Assembly (NCBI GenBank): GCA_002786025.1
Contig: NHNW01000017.1
Span: 682,001 to 746,000, forward strand
Source of the DNA: Zasmidium citrigriseum
Taxonomy: Eukaryota > Ascomycota > Dothideomycetes > Mycosphaerellales > Mycosphaerellaceae
Length of the DNA stretch: 64,000 nucleotides
Direction: 5' to 3'
Shown here in pieces: positions 1-10,800 of this stretch. Every line of letters begins with the position of its first letter. Positions within the stretch are counted from its first letter, which is position 1. A program made the position numbers and the translations under genes. Under the pieces are notes generated by a model. It saw only the letters and a program-made list of their open reading frames with translations. It searched no databases and had not been told where the DNA came from.

Positions 1-68
1 GTCAAGAAGAGAGGAGGTGCAAGGGACACTGGCTGATTGATTGAACAGCGCATAGCATTGCACCGCTG

Positions 69-1682
69 ATGACTTGCTTCATCCCGTCCATCGATGAGGG
101 CGTTCCGTTCCAGGTGAGTCAGACTTGAATTGATCATTCTCGCAACACGTACTGACATGTCCAGATCTCCATCCACTCTTGGGTTCCGAAGCACTTCGTC
201 TACTCCACCCCTGAAGGTACCGATGCTGCCAGCAAGCCAACCCAACTCTGGCAGGTCAAGGTGACTATCGATGGCCATGAGTACTGGTACGCTTCATGCT
301 TTCAACGAAAGCTTCAAACGATCCACTGACAAGACAAACAGCATCGAGCACTACCCGGAAGATGTCCAATGGCCAAAGGTCCTTACCATCGCCAACCTGA
401 TCCAAGCCGACCCCGACGGTAACATGCGGCCACTGCGATTTCCGCGCTTCTATCGTAGCGTAATGGCCCAACAGCATTGGTCAGCGGACGACATGAAGGG
501 CCGCATCAAGATCGAGGTTTCTGAAGGGTACATCAAGATCGAGAGTGGCAAGTCGGGCTTCGTCAAGCTGATGAACCATGCCATCTTCAACTTCCAGCCG
601 GCACCAATTGGTACGTTCTTAAACTTCACTTCATGATCCTCTCTGACACGCCTCAGATGTCCTGCAGCGCGCTTGTATTGCCTGGCCCAACGAAGCCATC
701 TTCAGGACCCCAATCAAGTCTGATGCGCACCTTCGATTCGGCCATGGACCGTCATTCGCCAATCGTGCCGAGCACCAACGCAACATGAGTGCCAGCAGCA
801 TCAGCAGCATTCAGTCCTCGCCATCGTACTACAATGGCGGACGACATGGCATGGCATTCAACTACGCCCCTGGACTGGTCCCGCCAAACAGCTACGCCAA
901 CAGCAGCCGCTCATCTTCCGCATACTCGACGATTCCGTACTCTGCCTTGCCTCCTCCGGCTGCTGCCGCGATCGCTGCTGCCCAGTCGCCTGCCTACCCT
1001 ACCAACACGACCCTCCATGATCAGGCCCAGTTGCGCATTCCAAGCGACCAGCTCGAGAAGATCTTGACCGCGATCAATACTCCAAAGGCTGCCAATGCCA
1101 GCATGCCCCCTCCGCCATTGCCTCAGCACGCCGTCGAAGCCTCTCAGGCAAATGAAGCCGAACCATCTGGTGGTGAAGAGCGACGTCTCGCGAACGGCTC
1201 CGACATCAGCATGCATACTGACTACCAGTCATTCCCAGGCTGCACCACCGAAGACGCTGTTGGTCATGTCGTCCACAATCCCTCGCCAGGTATGTTCATG
1301 CGCACCAGCACGATGTAGGATGTATGGCTGATTTAGTCCAGACCAAGATGTGAAGAGCAGGAAGGAGGGCGCAATCGACAGTCACAACCGCGACTTCTTC
1401 TCCCACGTCCTCAATCCGACTTCCACAGAGTCTTCCGACGTCGTCACGAAGTCATCCTCCTCGCCCGAGAAGACCGCTGCCATTACGTCGTCAAGCCCAG
1501 CCAACGGCTCAGCTAGGAAGCGGACCCGGTCCATGACCAAAGCTACTATCGGCAACGACGGTTCGCCCGAGAAGGTCGACGAGGACACGACGAAGCCGGC
1601 GCGTAAGGTAAGCAGGACATCGAGACAATCCGACAAGGAGAACATGCAGCCCAACGAGGAATCGATGGTGCTGGATCCTTGA
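69..1682 (+). CDS. Uncharacterised fungal protein, five exons
   Basis: I do not recognise this gene with certainty. Exons 69-113, 165-286, 342-610, 657-1289 and 1342-1682 join through consensus GT...AG introns of 46-55 bp and total 1410 nt (469 aa). The ATG at 69 follows an in-frame stop at 42, though an exon further upstream cannot be excluded. The first ~190 residues look like a folded domain: a start of the type 'IPSIDEGVPF' and strand-rich blocks ending in WPKV, RIKIEVSEG and an IAWPNEAIF motif. This style is shared by a large group of uncharacterised ascomycete proteins of unknown function. The C-terminal ~270 residues are low complexity (Ser, Pro, Ala), with a basic patch KRTRSMTK near residue 400. 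That layout, a small beta domain plus a disordered tail, suggests a scaffold or nuclear role, but this is only inference. No partner gene is adjacent. Confidence 0.7.
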
Positions 1683-2084
1683 ACTCAAGTATTCTTATCC
1701 CAACATTACTAACTGGTTACGATGCAGTTGCGCAGACGGGTGACGGCAGGACCTGACGGAGCATGAGGGAAAACCTTGAACATTGAATACACTGCATGTT
1801 GATGTTGGACGCTGCTGGCCGAAGACACCCTCTATCGATGCTGTGAATGAGACGGAGTCATGCGAGGACGTGACTGGAAGGCCAGTTTGGGAGACTGTTT
1901 GGCTTTTGATACTCTTTGCAGCAGAAAGCTTGTACAAATGGATTGATCCTCTGTGCATACATTCTCAATCTTTCATATCCTATCGTCGATGCACCTCATA
2001 CACGTCGCTCAAGCCTGCCATTCCTCCGAACCCCTATCAACCCCTACCCATGATGTCGTACTGCTCTACTCCGATAGACGATAT
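1683..2084. other. Convergent 3' intergenic region
   Basis: About 400 bp lie between the stop of the five-exon gene and the stop of the scytalone dehydratase gene, which point at each other. Short open frames occur on both strands, but none has a convincing start, splice pattern or protein-like composition. It should hold both 3' UTRs. Confidence 0.6.
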
Positions 2085-2952
2085 CTAGGAGCTTGGAGGA
2101 ATGCCTTGAACAATCGCGTTAGCCTGCATGAGGAGAGGATCATCAATCTTATCAAAATTCAACGCACCCGAAGCCTGCTCGGCGAGCTGCTCCTCGCCCA
2201 TATTCTCCCGTCCCTTGGCAAAGACCTTGTCAAAGTCATACTCAAACCATCTGATATCCGGGTTCAAGCCCGCAAACTTCCACACGCCATTGACCTTCTT
2301 ATACCAATGCAAATTGAAGGAGTGCGCATGGCCCTTGACAGCGACCTTGGTCATGGTCTCGTCGGTGTACTTCTGGTGGGGGACGCGGAGCTGGTGGTAG
2401 CCGATGATTTCGTCGTCGGAGACTTTTTCCCACTTGGTGCCGCCGATGAAGTGTTGGGTTTTGAGGGTTGGGTCGCCGAGGACGTTGGGGTCGGAGGCCA
2501 TTTTGATGAATTCGTCGGCGGGCATGGATTCCCAGAGTTTGTTGAGGAAGGAGCGGTAGTCGATGCGCAGGGTTGGGGCGATGCATTTGGAGAGGCGGTC
2601 CCAGTCTTTGCTGTCGTAGCTGTCGGCCCATTCGTAGACGGCGGCCATGCAGCCTTGCATTTCTGGAGAGGGTAGAGGTGTCAGCCTATTGGGTCTTGTG
2701 TGCTGCTGGTCACACGAGCTCCAATGAGAGGAAGTGCCATTGAGAGCGTTGCGGAAAGCTCTCAATGTGTTCAGTAGGTCTTCAAGTAAAAGTTGTGTAG
2801 TCAACCGCAGCTTGAACTGCGTCTTATTAATCCGCAAAGAGTTTCATCTCTGCAACTTCACCGCTCGAGGGGTTGAAGGAGGTGGGAAAGAGCTTTGGAT
2901 ACTCACCCTCAAGGCTGATGAGCTTGACGGGCTCGAGCTGGGTTGGAGACAT
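2085..2952 (-). CDS. SCD1: Scytalone dehydratase (DHN-melanin biosynthesis)
   Basis: Scytalone dehydratase removes water from scytalone and vermelone in the dihydroxynaphthalene melanin pathway; it is a cytosolic or vesicular homotrimer with an NTF2-like fold. Exon 1 is 2952-2907 and exon 2 is 2662-2085, giving 207 aa, a little longer than the ~172 aa rice-blast enzyme because of a C-terminal extension. The family's core motifs are plain: [15 protein letters not shown] with the active-site Tyr and Asp, KTQHFIGGT with an active-site His, [11 protein letters not shown] with the second His, and the GVWKFAGL beta strand. Exon 1 gives a short leader ending ISLEEMQG that fuses in frame to the conserved helix. 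The ~244 bp intron is long for this window. The gene is divergent from the TinA-like gene; no other melanin gene is nearby, as is usual for SCD1. Confidence 0.93.
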
Positions 2953-3833
2953 GCTGGGTGGTGGTTCTGTAGAGCTTCTTCTGAAGTGTAGTACGACCAA
3001 GAAAGGACCAAGAATGAGTTCAGGAGATTGTCGAGCTGCCAGGGGCCTTCTTATGAATTTCTAGGAGCAGGTACATAGTTTCAGGGTGCATACACTGGCG
3101 TGCAATGGCTGTTGTCACCGCCTTTCTCCCCACCATAGTCCGCCGCGATCTGGTTCACTCTGAGTTCGGAGCGGTGGGGCCGGGAGACTCGCGGCAGCGA
3201 GTAGAGACGTCGTCTCTGACCGTCCCACGAATAGCACTTTCTGCGAGTTGGCCATGAGGATTCCAGGAGCTCCTGTTGTTTCTGTCTGGGCGATAATGGC
3301 ATAGGGTATGCGTGAGGATCCAGGAGACTGAGGTGAGCCTCCTGGCCCAATCCGGACAATTGCTGGAGGAGGTTCCTGCAGCAGCGCACACAGAATAGAA
3401 ACCAAAATGAGGGACAGCCGTGGCGTGGCGGCACAGAGGGGCAGAAAGGCGCTGTCCTAACACCGAAGGGCCGAGAGCTGAGAGGGAACAGCAAGCGAAC
3501 GCAGCACGCCCAGGCCACGGGGCCGTGAAGAGGATCTCTCGGTTCCGATCGGTTTCTGCGAAAGCAACAGCTTTGTGATGGCTCTCAAGAACGCTTGTGG
3601 CGAGAAATGCGAGCTGTCTTTTCGATCAATGAGCGGTCTGGCATGGCCATGATTCGTCCCAATGGGCAGGATGATGGAAGGTGCGGTCGAGAAAGTCTTC
3701 GATCTCGTGGAAGACACGGTCGACCACGTGATGATCCAAAATTAGGCTTCGGCGCTAGTGTCCCAATGGAGTAACTTGTTTTGACCTTCAAACAGACCAT
3801 GATGTTCACCTAGATATCGACACCACCACCGCC
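2953..3833. promoter_or_regulatory. Divergent promoter region, SCD1 / TinA-like gene
   Basis: About 880 bp separate the two divergent start codons. Several open frames lie on the minus strand (for example 3081-3518), but they are arginine/serine-rich, overlap each other in three frames and match nothing I know. I take the stretch as two promoters plus 5' UTRs. No specific operator is claimed. Confidence 0.5.
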
Positions 3834-5519
3834 ATGGACCACGAGAGCCTGCGAACGGCCTCTACCTATCTCAACAACCTCCTGCAGGCGCGAGGTCTAT
3901 TACGAAATGGCGAGCCGATTGACTTCGTCAAGCCTTCGAAAGAGAGCCGCGCGCAAATCATCAATCTCGTCCACGACCTAATACTACGCGAAGACCGCGA
4001 CAAAGACCGACAGGAACAGGCAGCACAGACGATACGGCACTTGCGATCCGAAGATGCGCGTAAGACTCATGATATCGAAAGGCTCACTGGCCAGAGCGAG
4101 GAGTCGGCGCGAGCAGCGGTGCAGGCTCAAGCAGCAGAGCGTGCTGCTCAGGCCGAGGTGAAGAAGGTCGAGAAGGCCATGAAGGCGCTGCAAGATCAGG
4201 CGACGAAGTTGAAGACAACACTGGCTCAAGTCAAGACCCAATGCACGAATGATGTCCGGAAGCGAGATCTGGAGCTGGCACGACTGAAGACACATTTGCA
4301 AGGACAGCAGCGAGGAAACAGAGCAGGGATGACGGCACCAAGCATGACAGTGAAGAAGCAGACCATTGAGCCCTCGACGCGCGATCTTGGAGACCCAGAG
4401 TACAGTCTGCGGCAGGAGACCACCGAGTTCCTCACACAGCTCAGCCAGAGCCTCAGCGACGAGAACGATGGGCTGATTAGTCTCATACGCAACACACTAG
4501 GTACTCTGAGACCGCTTCTGGGAGTACCGGAGGACAACAAGAAACATCCGGACAGTGCAGTGGGCAGCATGGGCAGCGGTGAGGACTTCAACGGCAAGCA
4601 GAACGGCACCCACAGCATGCTGCACGCCTTGCCCACAACATACGAGGCATTGTCCGCTGAAATGGAGTCCACACTTGAGCAGCTCAAGTCGATCCTGACA
4701 AATCCGAACTTCGTGTCTATGGAAGAGGTGGAGGTGAGAGAAGAAGAGATCGCTCGGTTACGAGACGGCTGGGATGACATGGAACGGCGCTGGAGAGACG
4801 TCCTGTTCATGATGGAAGGCTGGGTCAAGCGTATGAACACTGGTGATAGTATCAACATCGACGATCTGCGCCAAGGCATGGGCCTTGTCTCGCCCGGCCG
4901 CGAGCGAAATGTGGAGCAAGCAGCACCTGGAGAGACCAGCCTCGTGGATAGCGAGACCAGCGAGATCAGACTATCAGGCATCGAAGAGGTCACTGAGCCG
5001 AGCATACGCCCGTCGCCACCTCACCGGTCAAGTTCAGGGAAGTCGAGTCCAAAGAGAAAACGTGGCGCGCTCGAGCCGCCAGAGTTCTTCGATCTGAGGC
5101 CGTCAACGAGCTCCTCAATACCACCATCTCCACCCAAGCATGGATCAGACCCCAGGCTTATAAGCCGCGGCGAGCGAGCGGCTCCCACTCTGCAAGAAGA
5201 TGACGAGAGCGAAGATCTCGAAGTTCCCCAGATGACCATTGCTGAGAAGTTAACGGCTGCGCAAGAAGAGGCTGATGAAGCTGTAGCCGCCGCAGCTACT
5301 GCACGTGAGAGCAAGTCGAAAGCTTCTAGGCGAGCTCAGGAGCCGGCAAAAGATGTGAATCTGAACGGCAGCTTGGATGAACTGGCGAATGATGACACCA
5401 TTGGTAAGATGCCGAGTCCCATGGGCAAGAGGACGAAGATACGAGGAAGACCGAAGAAGAGGAAGAGTACGCTGACGCCCGAAGAGTTCGAGAGCCTGAT
5501 GATGGCTGGTGAAGAATAG
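3834..5519 (+). CDS. TinA/Msd1/SSX2IP (ADIP)-family coiled-coil protein
   Basis: A single-exon gene of 561 aa. Residues ~5-170 match the ADIP family (afadin/alpha-actinin-binding): STYLNNLLQARGLL near the start, then NLVHDLILREDRD and a long Ala/Glu/Lys-rich coiled coil to about residue 165. Known members, human SSX2IP, fission yeast Msd1 and Aspergillus TINA (NIMA-interacting), act at spindle pole bodies or microtubule minus ends, so a mitotic spindle-pole role is the family expectation. A second helical block spans roughly residues 195-345. The C-terminal third is acidic and disordered and ends with RGRPKKRK, which resembles an AT-hook. The start is supported by a GCCATGG context right after the upstream region. 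The AT-hook-like tail is not something I associate with the family and may simply be a nuclear-localisation signal. Confidence 0.75.
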   Translation: MDHESLRTASTYLNNLLQARGLLRNGEPIDFVKPSKESRAQIINLVHDLILREDRDKDRQEQAAQTIRHLRSEDARKTHDIERLTGQSEESARAAVQAQAAERAAQAEVKKVEKAMKALQDQATKLKTTLAQVKTQCTNDVRKRDLELARLKTHLQGQQRGNRAGMTAPSMTVKKQTIEPSTRDLGDPEYSLRQETTEFLTQLSQSLSDENDGLISLIRNTLGTLRPLLGVPEDNKKHPDSAVGSMGSGEDFNGKQNGTHSMLHALPTTYEALSAEMESTLEQLKSILTNPNFVSMEEVEVREEEIARLRDGWDDMERRWRDVLFMMEGWVKRMNTGDSINIDDLRQGMGLVSPGRERNVEQAAPGETSLVDSETSEIRLSGIEEVTEPSIRPSPPHRSSSGKSSPKRKRGALEPPEFFDLRPSTSSSIPPSPPKHGSDPRLISRGERAAPTLQEDDESEDLEVPQMTIAEKLTAAQEEADEAVAAAATARESKSKASRRAQEPAKDVNLNGSLDELANDDTIGKMPSPMGKRTKIRGRPKKRKSTLTPEEFESLMMAGEE

Positions 5520-7032
5520 TGACGAATGGAACGACGGAAGCAGGATCATCGCTCGTTGGATAATGTGGTTGCAGCACATTCTCGATCCATGATCGTTTGT
5601 TACACGGCAGCGCAACTAGCACGGTGACAGTCGAGCTGGAGCTTGTGCCTGGGATGTACGATACCGGTCTGATGAATTCATCCACGTCTTGTCGGGTGAG
5701 AGCTTTAGCCTCCATCAAACTCAGCCCGATGTCACGCTGTTAATTGAGATATCCCGGTATGTTGACCCGTCGTTTCTGTGGAGACTGCATGCAGGCGTTC
5801 ATGTTCGGGGCGGCCTCGAACGAGAGGCGAGCGAGCATCGGAAGAGCAAGCACTCGATGTTTTGAGATACTGTTACAGACACGACAAGTCGCTGCTCAGA
5901 GCCTCGTGGACAGACACAGGCTCAAAAAAGCATTGTGTTCTGGTTGTTGCTCGAATCGAACTCCTGATGACAGAAGGCTATCGTCGCTACTGACGTCCTT
6001 GTATCACCAACAAGACCGTGTCGTTCATGGATGTTGGCTTCCGACTCGCTCGGCCATGTGAGGATATCACAAGCCCATCCAAGGAACCCTTGCATGGCTT
6101 TCCAGCCTCCTCCACGGGCTGACCGGTAGTGTGCGTTGCTCAACACCTCGCGGTCCAAGGTATGGTATATGACGCCCACACCACCATGCGCCGTAGCCGC
6201 CGAGATTTGGTCCACGCTCGCCGTCTTGCATGAACAGCATGATCGGGGTCGTCAGCCTTCGCAAGACGACGAAGGGCCGCTGTCCCAAAGCAGGACGTTG
6301 CTGCACGCAATGCATCCATGCCGTCAAGGTTCTCCCCACCCGCTCACATGGCACTAGACTGGGAGCGGGCGCGGTGATTGATGGACCGGGGCGTGCCTCT
6401 GCGAAGAGGTGAAGAGAGCGAATGGGGTTGGGCGAGCAGCTGAGGTGAAGTGTTGTGCAGATCCTTCGGGACAGCGCGCACAGCCAATCGCGGCATCGTT
6501 CTTGCCGCTGAGCGCTGCAGGTTGGACTCCACCGTGTGCCTCTTCCTCGCCTTCTCCTGCGCCTTTCCAATAGCGGCCTCTCTCGTTGTGCAGCGTCCGG
6601 ACGACTGCATGCTTGTGCCCGTCGTGAGCCCAGCGGCGTCGAGCCATATAGTCGCCCGCTGACGCCCTCACATGCTTCCTTTCTTTCTCTTCTCAGCAAG
6701 CGTGTCAATCTCAAGAGCTGGTCTTTGGTTTTTTATCCTCTTTTTTTGCCCTTTACTTGTTAATACCAGAGCCTGGTGCTCGTCGTCCATATACGCACAC
6801 TCTCTAATACTGCCACCTTACCGCCAGCACCCATTCCCCCACGAAGAAAAACGAGAAAACGAAACGATATATCGATATCCATACTTTTTGCATTCTGCAG
6901 TCGCCGGTCGACTGTTCCCCAATAACACCTAATACCAGCTCTTGCTTGCTCAGCACGACTTCCGACGATCCAACGATTACCGCCCTTTAATTTTTCGAAG
7001 AAACCAATACATTACGAAGACCAATCACCACA
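5520..7032. other. Intergenic region and likely long 5' UTR of esdC-like gene
   Basis: About 1.5 kb without a supportable gene. A 215-codon minus-strand frame at 6067-6714 is arginine-rich and overlapped by other frames, so I reject it. From about 6670 to 7030 the plus strand is pyrimidine-rich, with CTTTCTTTCTCTTCTCAG-type tracts, followed by an A-rich leader right up to the ATG at 7033. This is typical of strong fungal promoters with a long 5' leader, possibly including a leader intron. Confidence 0.5.
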
Positions 7033-7833
7033 ATGGCCGCAATCCAGCTCAACTTCACTCTCCGTACTTCTGCCAACTGCAAGACCGTGCACTTACTTGG
7101 TTCTTGGGACAACTACGCCGGGCAGCTGCCGCTTTCCAAGGACTCATCAAAGGCCGGCGGCTGGAAGGGTACCTTCCGCTTTCAGGGACAGACTCTCAAG
7201 CAAGGCCAGCGATACTGGTACTACTACATCATCGATGGCTACCATGTCTCCCATGATCCGGCTCGCGAGTCCGTCACAGAGCCAACGACAGGCCGCAAGT
7301 TGAACGTCCTCGACATCCCGAACGGCAAGGCTGCCGCCGCCGCCACGACGACTTCGTCCAAGTCTCACCGTCACTCTCGCAAGACATCATCCCTGTCCGT
7401 GAGCGTTCCAAAGGGACGACCCGTCGAGAAGCACGAGATTGTCTCTCCAAGACCATACAAGCCCCAGGAAACCAAGAAGGTCCGCAACGAACAATTTCAC
7501 CACCCAACCTTGGAGCAACTCAGCGCCAAATTCGCTGCCGCCGAACTCAGCGAGTCGTCTGAGGAGGAGTCTGACTCCGAATCCGATGTCGAATCAGACG
7601 TCCCGTCCCTCAGCTCGCGCAGCAGCAACAGCAGTACCCCAAGTTCAGTCTCCAGCACATCCTCCTGCTGCACCTGCGAACGCTACGGCATCACCCGCGC
7701 CGGTGCCAGGGTCAAGCTCGACTGCGGTGGCTCTCGCTGCGGCTACTCTGACGGCTCTGAGTGCAGCAGTGAGTCGGACGACGACTACAAGAAAGGCACG
7801 ACCCGACGCCACGGCATTGTCGTCCGCCACTAG
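7033..7833 (+). CDS. esdC: EsdC-like protein with AMPK-type glycogen-binding domain
   Basis: Single exon, 266 aa. Residues ~5-95 form a CBM48/AMPK-beta-like glycogen-binding domain: FTLRTSANCKTVHLLGSWDNY, a GGWKGTFRF strand and a YWYYYIIDGYHVSHDP block with the aromatic residues expected for polysaccharide contact. The rest is low complexity: a basic Ser/His stretch, an acidic block (SESSEEESDSESD) around residue 180, and a short Cys-rich stretch with CCTCERYG and CGGSRCGYS. This domain layout matches Aspergillus EsdC (early sexual development), a regulator of sexual development with a glycogen-binding domain; the biochemical role is not known. The ATG sits in ACAATGG context. The name rests on the domain plus tail composition, so a different member of the same domain family is possible. 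Confidence 0.75.
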   Translation: MAAIQLNFTLRTSANCKTVHLLGSWDNYAGQLPLSKDSSKAGGWKGTFRFQGQTLKQGQRYWYYYIIDGYHVSHDPARESVTEPTTGRKLNVLDIPNGKAAAAATTTSSKSHRHSRKTSSLSVSVPKGRPVEKHEIVSPRPYKPQETKKVRNEQFHHPTLEQLSAKFAAAELSESSEEESDSESDVESDVPSLSSRSSNSSTPSSVSSTSSCCTCERYGITRAGARVKLDCGGSRCGYSDGSECSSESDDDYKKGTTRRHGIVVRH

Positions 7834-10800
7834 GTGCCTCCTGAGCGTCCTGGCGGTTTGAGAGAAGACATACACACGGAGAGAGACGATGAACACTCTC
7901 GTTTATCCACATAAGCTGGATTTTGCCTGCACACATCCATTCGCATTTGTTTTGGTTTCGCGGAAGGCGCGTCACTCATTTGTTTGACAACGCGCTACAT
8001 TCAGCCGGCCTGCTTGCAGTTCGCGGCTGTCGATGATGATGGCGCGTTCCTCTTTTGGATTTGTCCAAATGCACAAGTTCGCTGCAACTGCTGCCTCGTT
8101 CGCCGAGGCCAGTCCAGCAGCCAGTCCAGCAACCCACGCACTTCGCGCGATTGACTTTCAATCGTTCCGCGATGGCCAGCGATGGTGAGGAAGAAGAGGT
8201 AGAGACGTCCGATGCATGATGTTGATCGGGACGTGGGAGAAGGGGATAGAGCAAAGTCTGAGTGTCCACTTTTTCGAAAGGCTACGGACTGGACTTTGGC
8301 TCTGATGATGAAGGGGATGAGGGGAGGAGATGGGGATAGACGAATGCAGTAGTCGCTGTGCATAGCTCAAGTGAATGAACCGACTGCATCTGTCCCAAAC
8401 ACATCAACACTGCTGTCAATCATTGTACTCCCCACGCCCTTCATATTCCTCTTTTCGGTGTCCTCTGCGCGGCGGGCTACATACCACCCCAACCTTGTAC
8501 GGACTTCTTCCCGACCAAATGTCCATCTTTCACCAGTCGATCAAAAACCTCAAAAGGAAATGCCAGGCTCACTGCTCGCAAAATGACTAATCGGCATTCT
8601 TTCTACCCTTGCCTCGGCGAACTTGACAAAGTTCTTCTAGTTCTTCCTGTACTTGCATATCATGTAGGGTTGTCCATCGAATGCCTAGAATTGATAATGA
8701 CTAAACCCCAAGGGACAAATCAGACGCCATGGTTTGAATCGCCTCTCGCTTCTCAACTTTCTTAATTACAACATATCCGCCGTATGCGCCCTACATTGCG
8801 TCTATGCAATCTGCACTTGCGTGCTCTCTCGGCACAGTATGGACAGAGTTCCTTCCTCGCAGATGGACAGAGTTCCTTCCTCTCGGGAAGTGCTCGCGAG
8901 TCGCTCTTGCCCTGAGTCGAAGACGTCCTTTCCCGACGAGTTCGAACTGCCGGCATGAGGAGGATTATGTTGCCCTAACATACCATTGGTATGCCGAAGG
9001 AAGGAGGTATTCTGACGGAAAAGCCCTGCGCTTGCAGTGGATTCGAGGCTGTGAGAGTTCGGGATACATACCGCGGTGTCGCTGATGCAGGCGATCTCGC
9101 TTCGGTGGAGCGCGTATGTCGGATGTGATTGGGACACAGGAGTACTTACTCTTCAAGGTGTCGATACTGTGATGGTCAATCTTTGATTCTTTGATGTTGG
9201 TGAGAATGATGTCGTAACATAAGCATCGTTGAGCCAGAACATTGGGACGGCAATTCAGGGAAGATGCTGGTACACTTGCAACCTTAATCCCGCTGATCTG
9301 GGTCCGTGTTCCATCCACCTGCCCAAAGCGCGCGCGCCAAGAATTGTTGAGTGAATGAAATAATGGATTCGGAGTAAAGTCCTATCTGTTTAATAAAAGT
9401 CTATTATATGAAAGCTGTGGTGAAGTGATCGAGTAATGACAATGTCTCTCTCCGAGGAAGGAGAGGCCAGCCCACGTGTCCTGCGCGTGCGATATCGATG
9501 ACGCTTGATTCTTGGTCCAGCCAGAAGGTTGATGGGTGGAGATGGGAGTAATTACCAAAAGCCAGAGCGGTTGAGTGATTACAAGAGAAGCTCGCCAGAA
9601 CGCTGCCAAAAGAAAGAAATGCGACCAAAATCAACCAAATGCCCGAAGCTCCAGATAAATGCGATAGATGCCGTGTACAGTTGAATCCCATTCGTAAAGA
9701 TTGCTTCATGGTTGGTACAGTACCGTCACCTGACCAACTCTTCGTGCGTGCCGGGGTTGCGCGTATGCAAGCCGCAGCACAGCTTTCCCATGCTGCACCG
9801 CCGATCTCTGCCGTGTTTCTTTAGGAATCACAGGATCCGATTCCTGACTGTGCCCTCCAGAACCCAGATAGCTCGGTATTCAAAAGAGTGTGCCGTTCGA
9901 GAGGTTGTGTCGTGTCGATCACATGGAAGTCGGTGTCGTTGGCCTCGGATCTTGCGACGTCTGGCTTGTGACAACTCCGTGTGGTCGAGGTGGTTCCAGC
10001 ACCAGAACGAGTGTTGATGTTGATGGATAGCGAATGTTGGATAGTACTCGATGTGTTGACCAGGAGACGTCCGCATGAGGCAGGCTATCCAGCGCAACCG
10101 CTGGATCGATCCTCGACATCTTGGCCTCGTGGTGAATCATCGATCATCGTCGTGAGTGAGGACTCCAACTTGAGTAGCCAGAATCAGGATGGGTCTGCCT
10201 TCGAGCATACGTCTCGGGTTGCGCTCGTCCTTTGGAGTGATTTTCGCAGGCGTATCCGACAAAGACGGTCTTCTCCTGAACTGAGTGGCCTCGTTGTGCT
10301 CGTGCTGCACATGGATCGACGGCGTGGCGGTAGTAGAGGCATCGACACACCGAGTATCGTTCGACGACTTGAATGCACATGTTGCTTGAAATGACCAAAT
10401 GAAGCTAGACAGAATGCCGCAAGTGCGCCTGCAACGCTAATGAACAAGTATGTGCTGAAGGAAGAAGGACGAAACAAACTCCAACAGACTGCGGGCAGAA
10501 AGGACGATGGATGTGGTTGTTGTTGGTTGTTGTGCTGCGGCGTAAAGGCTGCGTGGCTTGGGGTCTTATAGCCATGAAGGAGGACATGGAAGACGAGGGA
10601 GGATCAGTCAGTGGATAAGTCAGAAGGAGAGAGATGCATATCATGCGCAGTCGCATACCGCACGCAGGCTGCGGCTGTCATTGCGGCGGGATGGCAGAAG
10701 GTTGCGGCGCAATCGAAGGCTCGCATTGGCGCAGCAGGCGTGGGTAGGCGGCAGGGAGGTGGAAGATACTAGCGCGGTGCAGATGCAGGTAGAGTTGGAA

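Noticed and set aside
1953..2675. 240-codon plus-strand frame over SCD1
   Set aside because: Antisense shadow of the scytalone dehydratase exon.
6067..6714. 215-codon minus-strand open frame
   Set aside because: Arginine-rich low-complexity translation from a GC-rich promoter region, overlapped in other frames.
10144..10477. Minus-strand frame with ATG at 10477, a hydrophobic N-terminal segment (TYLFISVAGALAAFCLASF) and protein-like stretches in a second frame
   Set aside because: The protein-like parts are in different frames, and I found no splice pair that joins them with an acceptable intron length. It could be a broken or very short-intron gene, but support is too weak to annotate.
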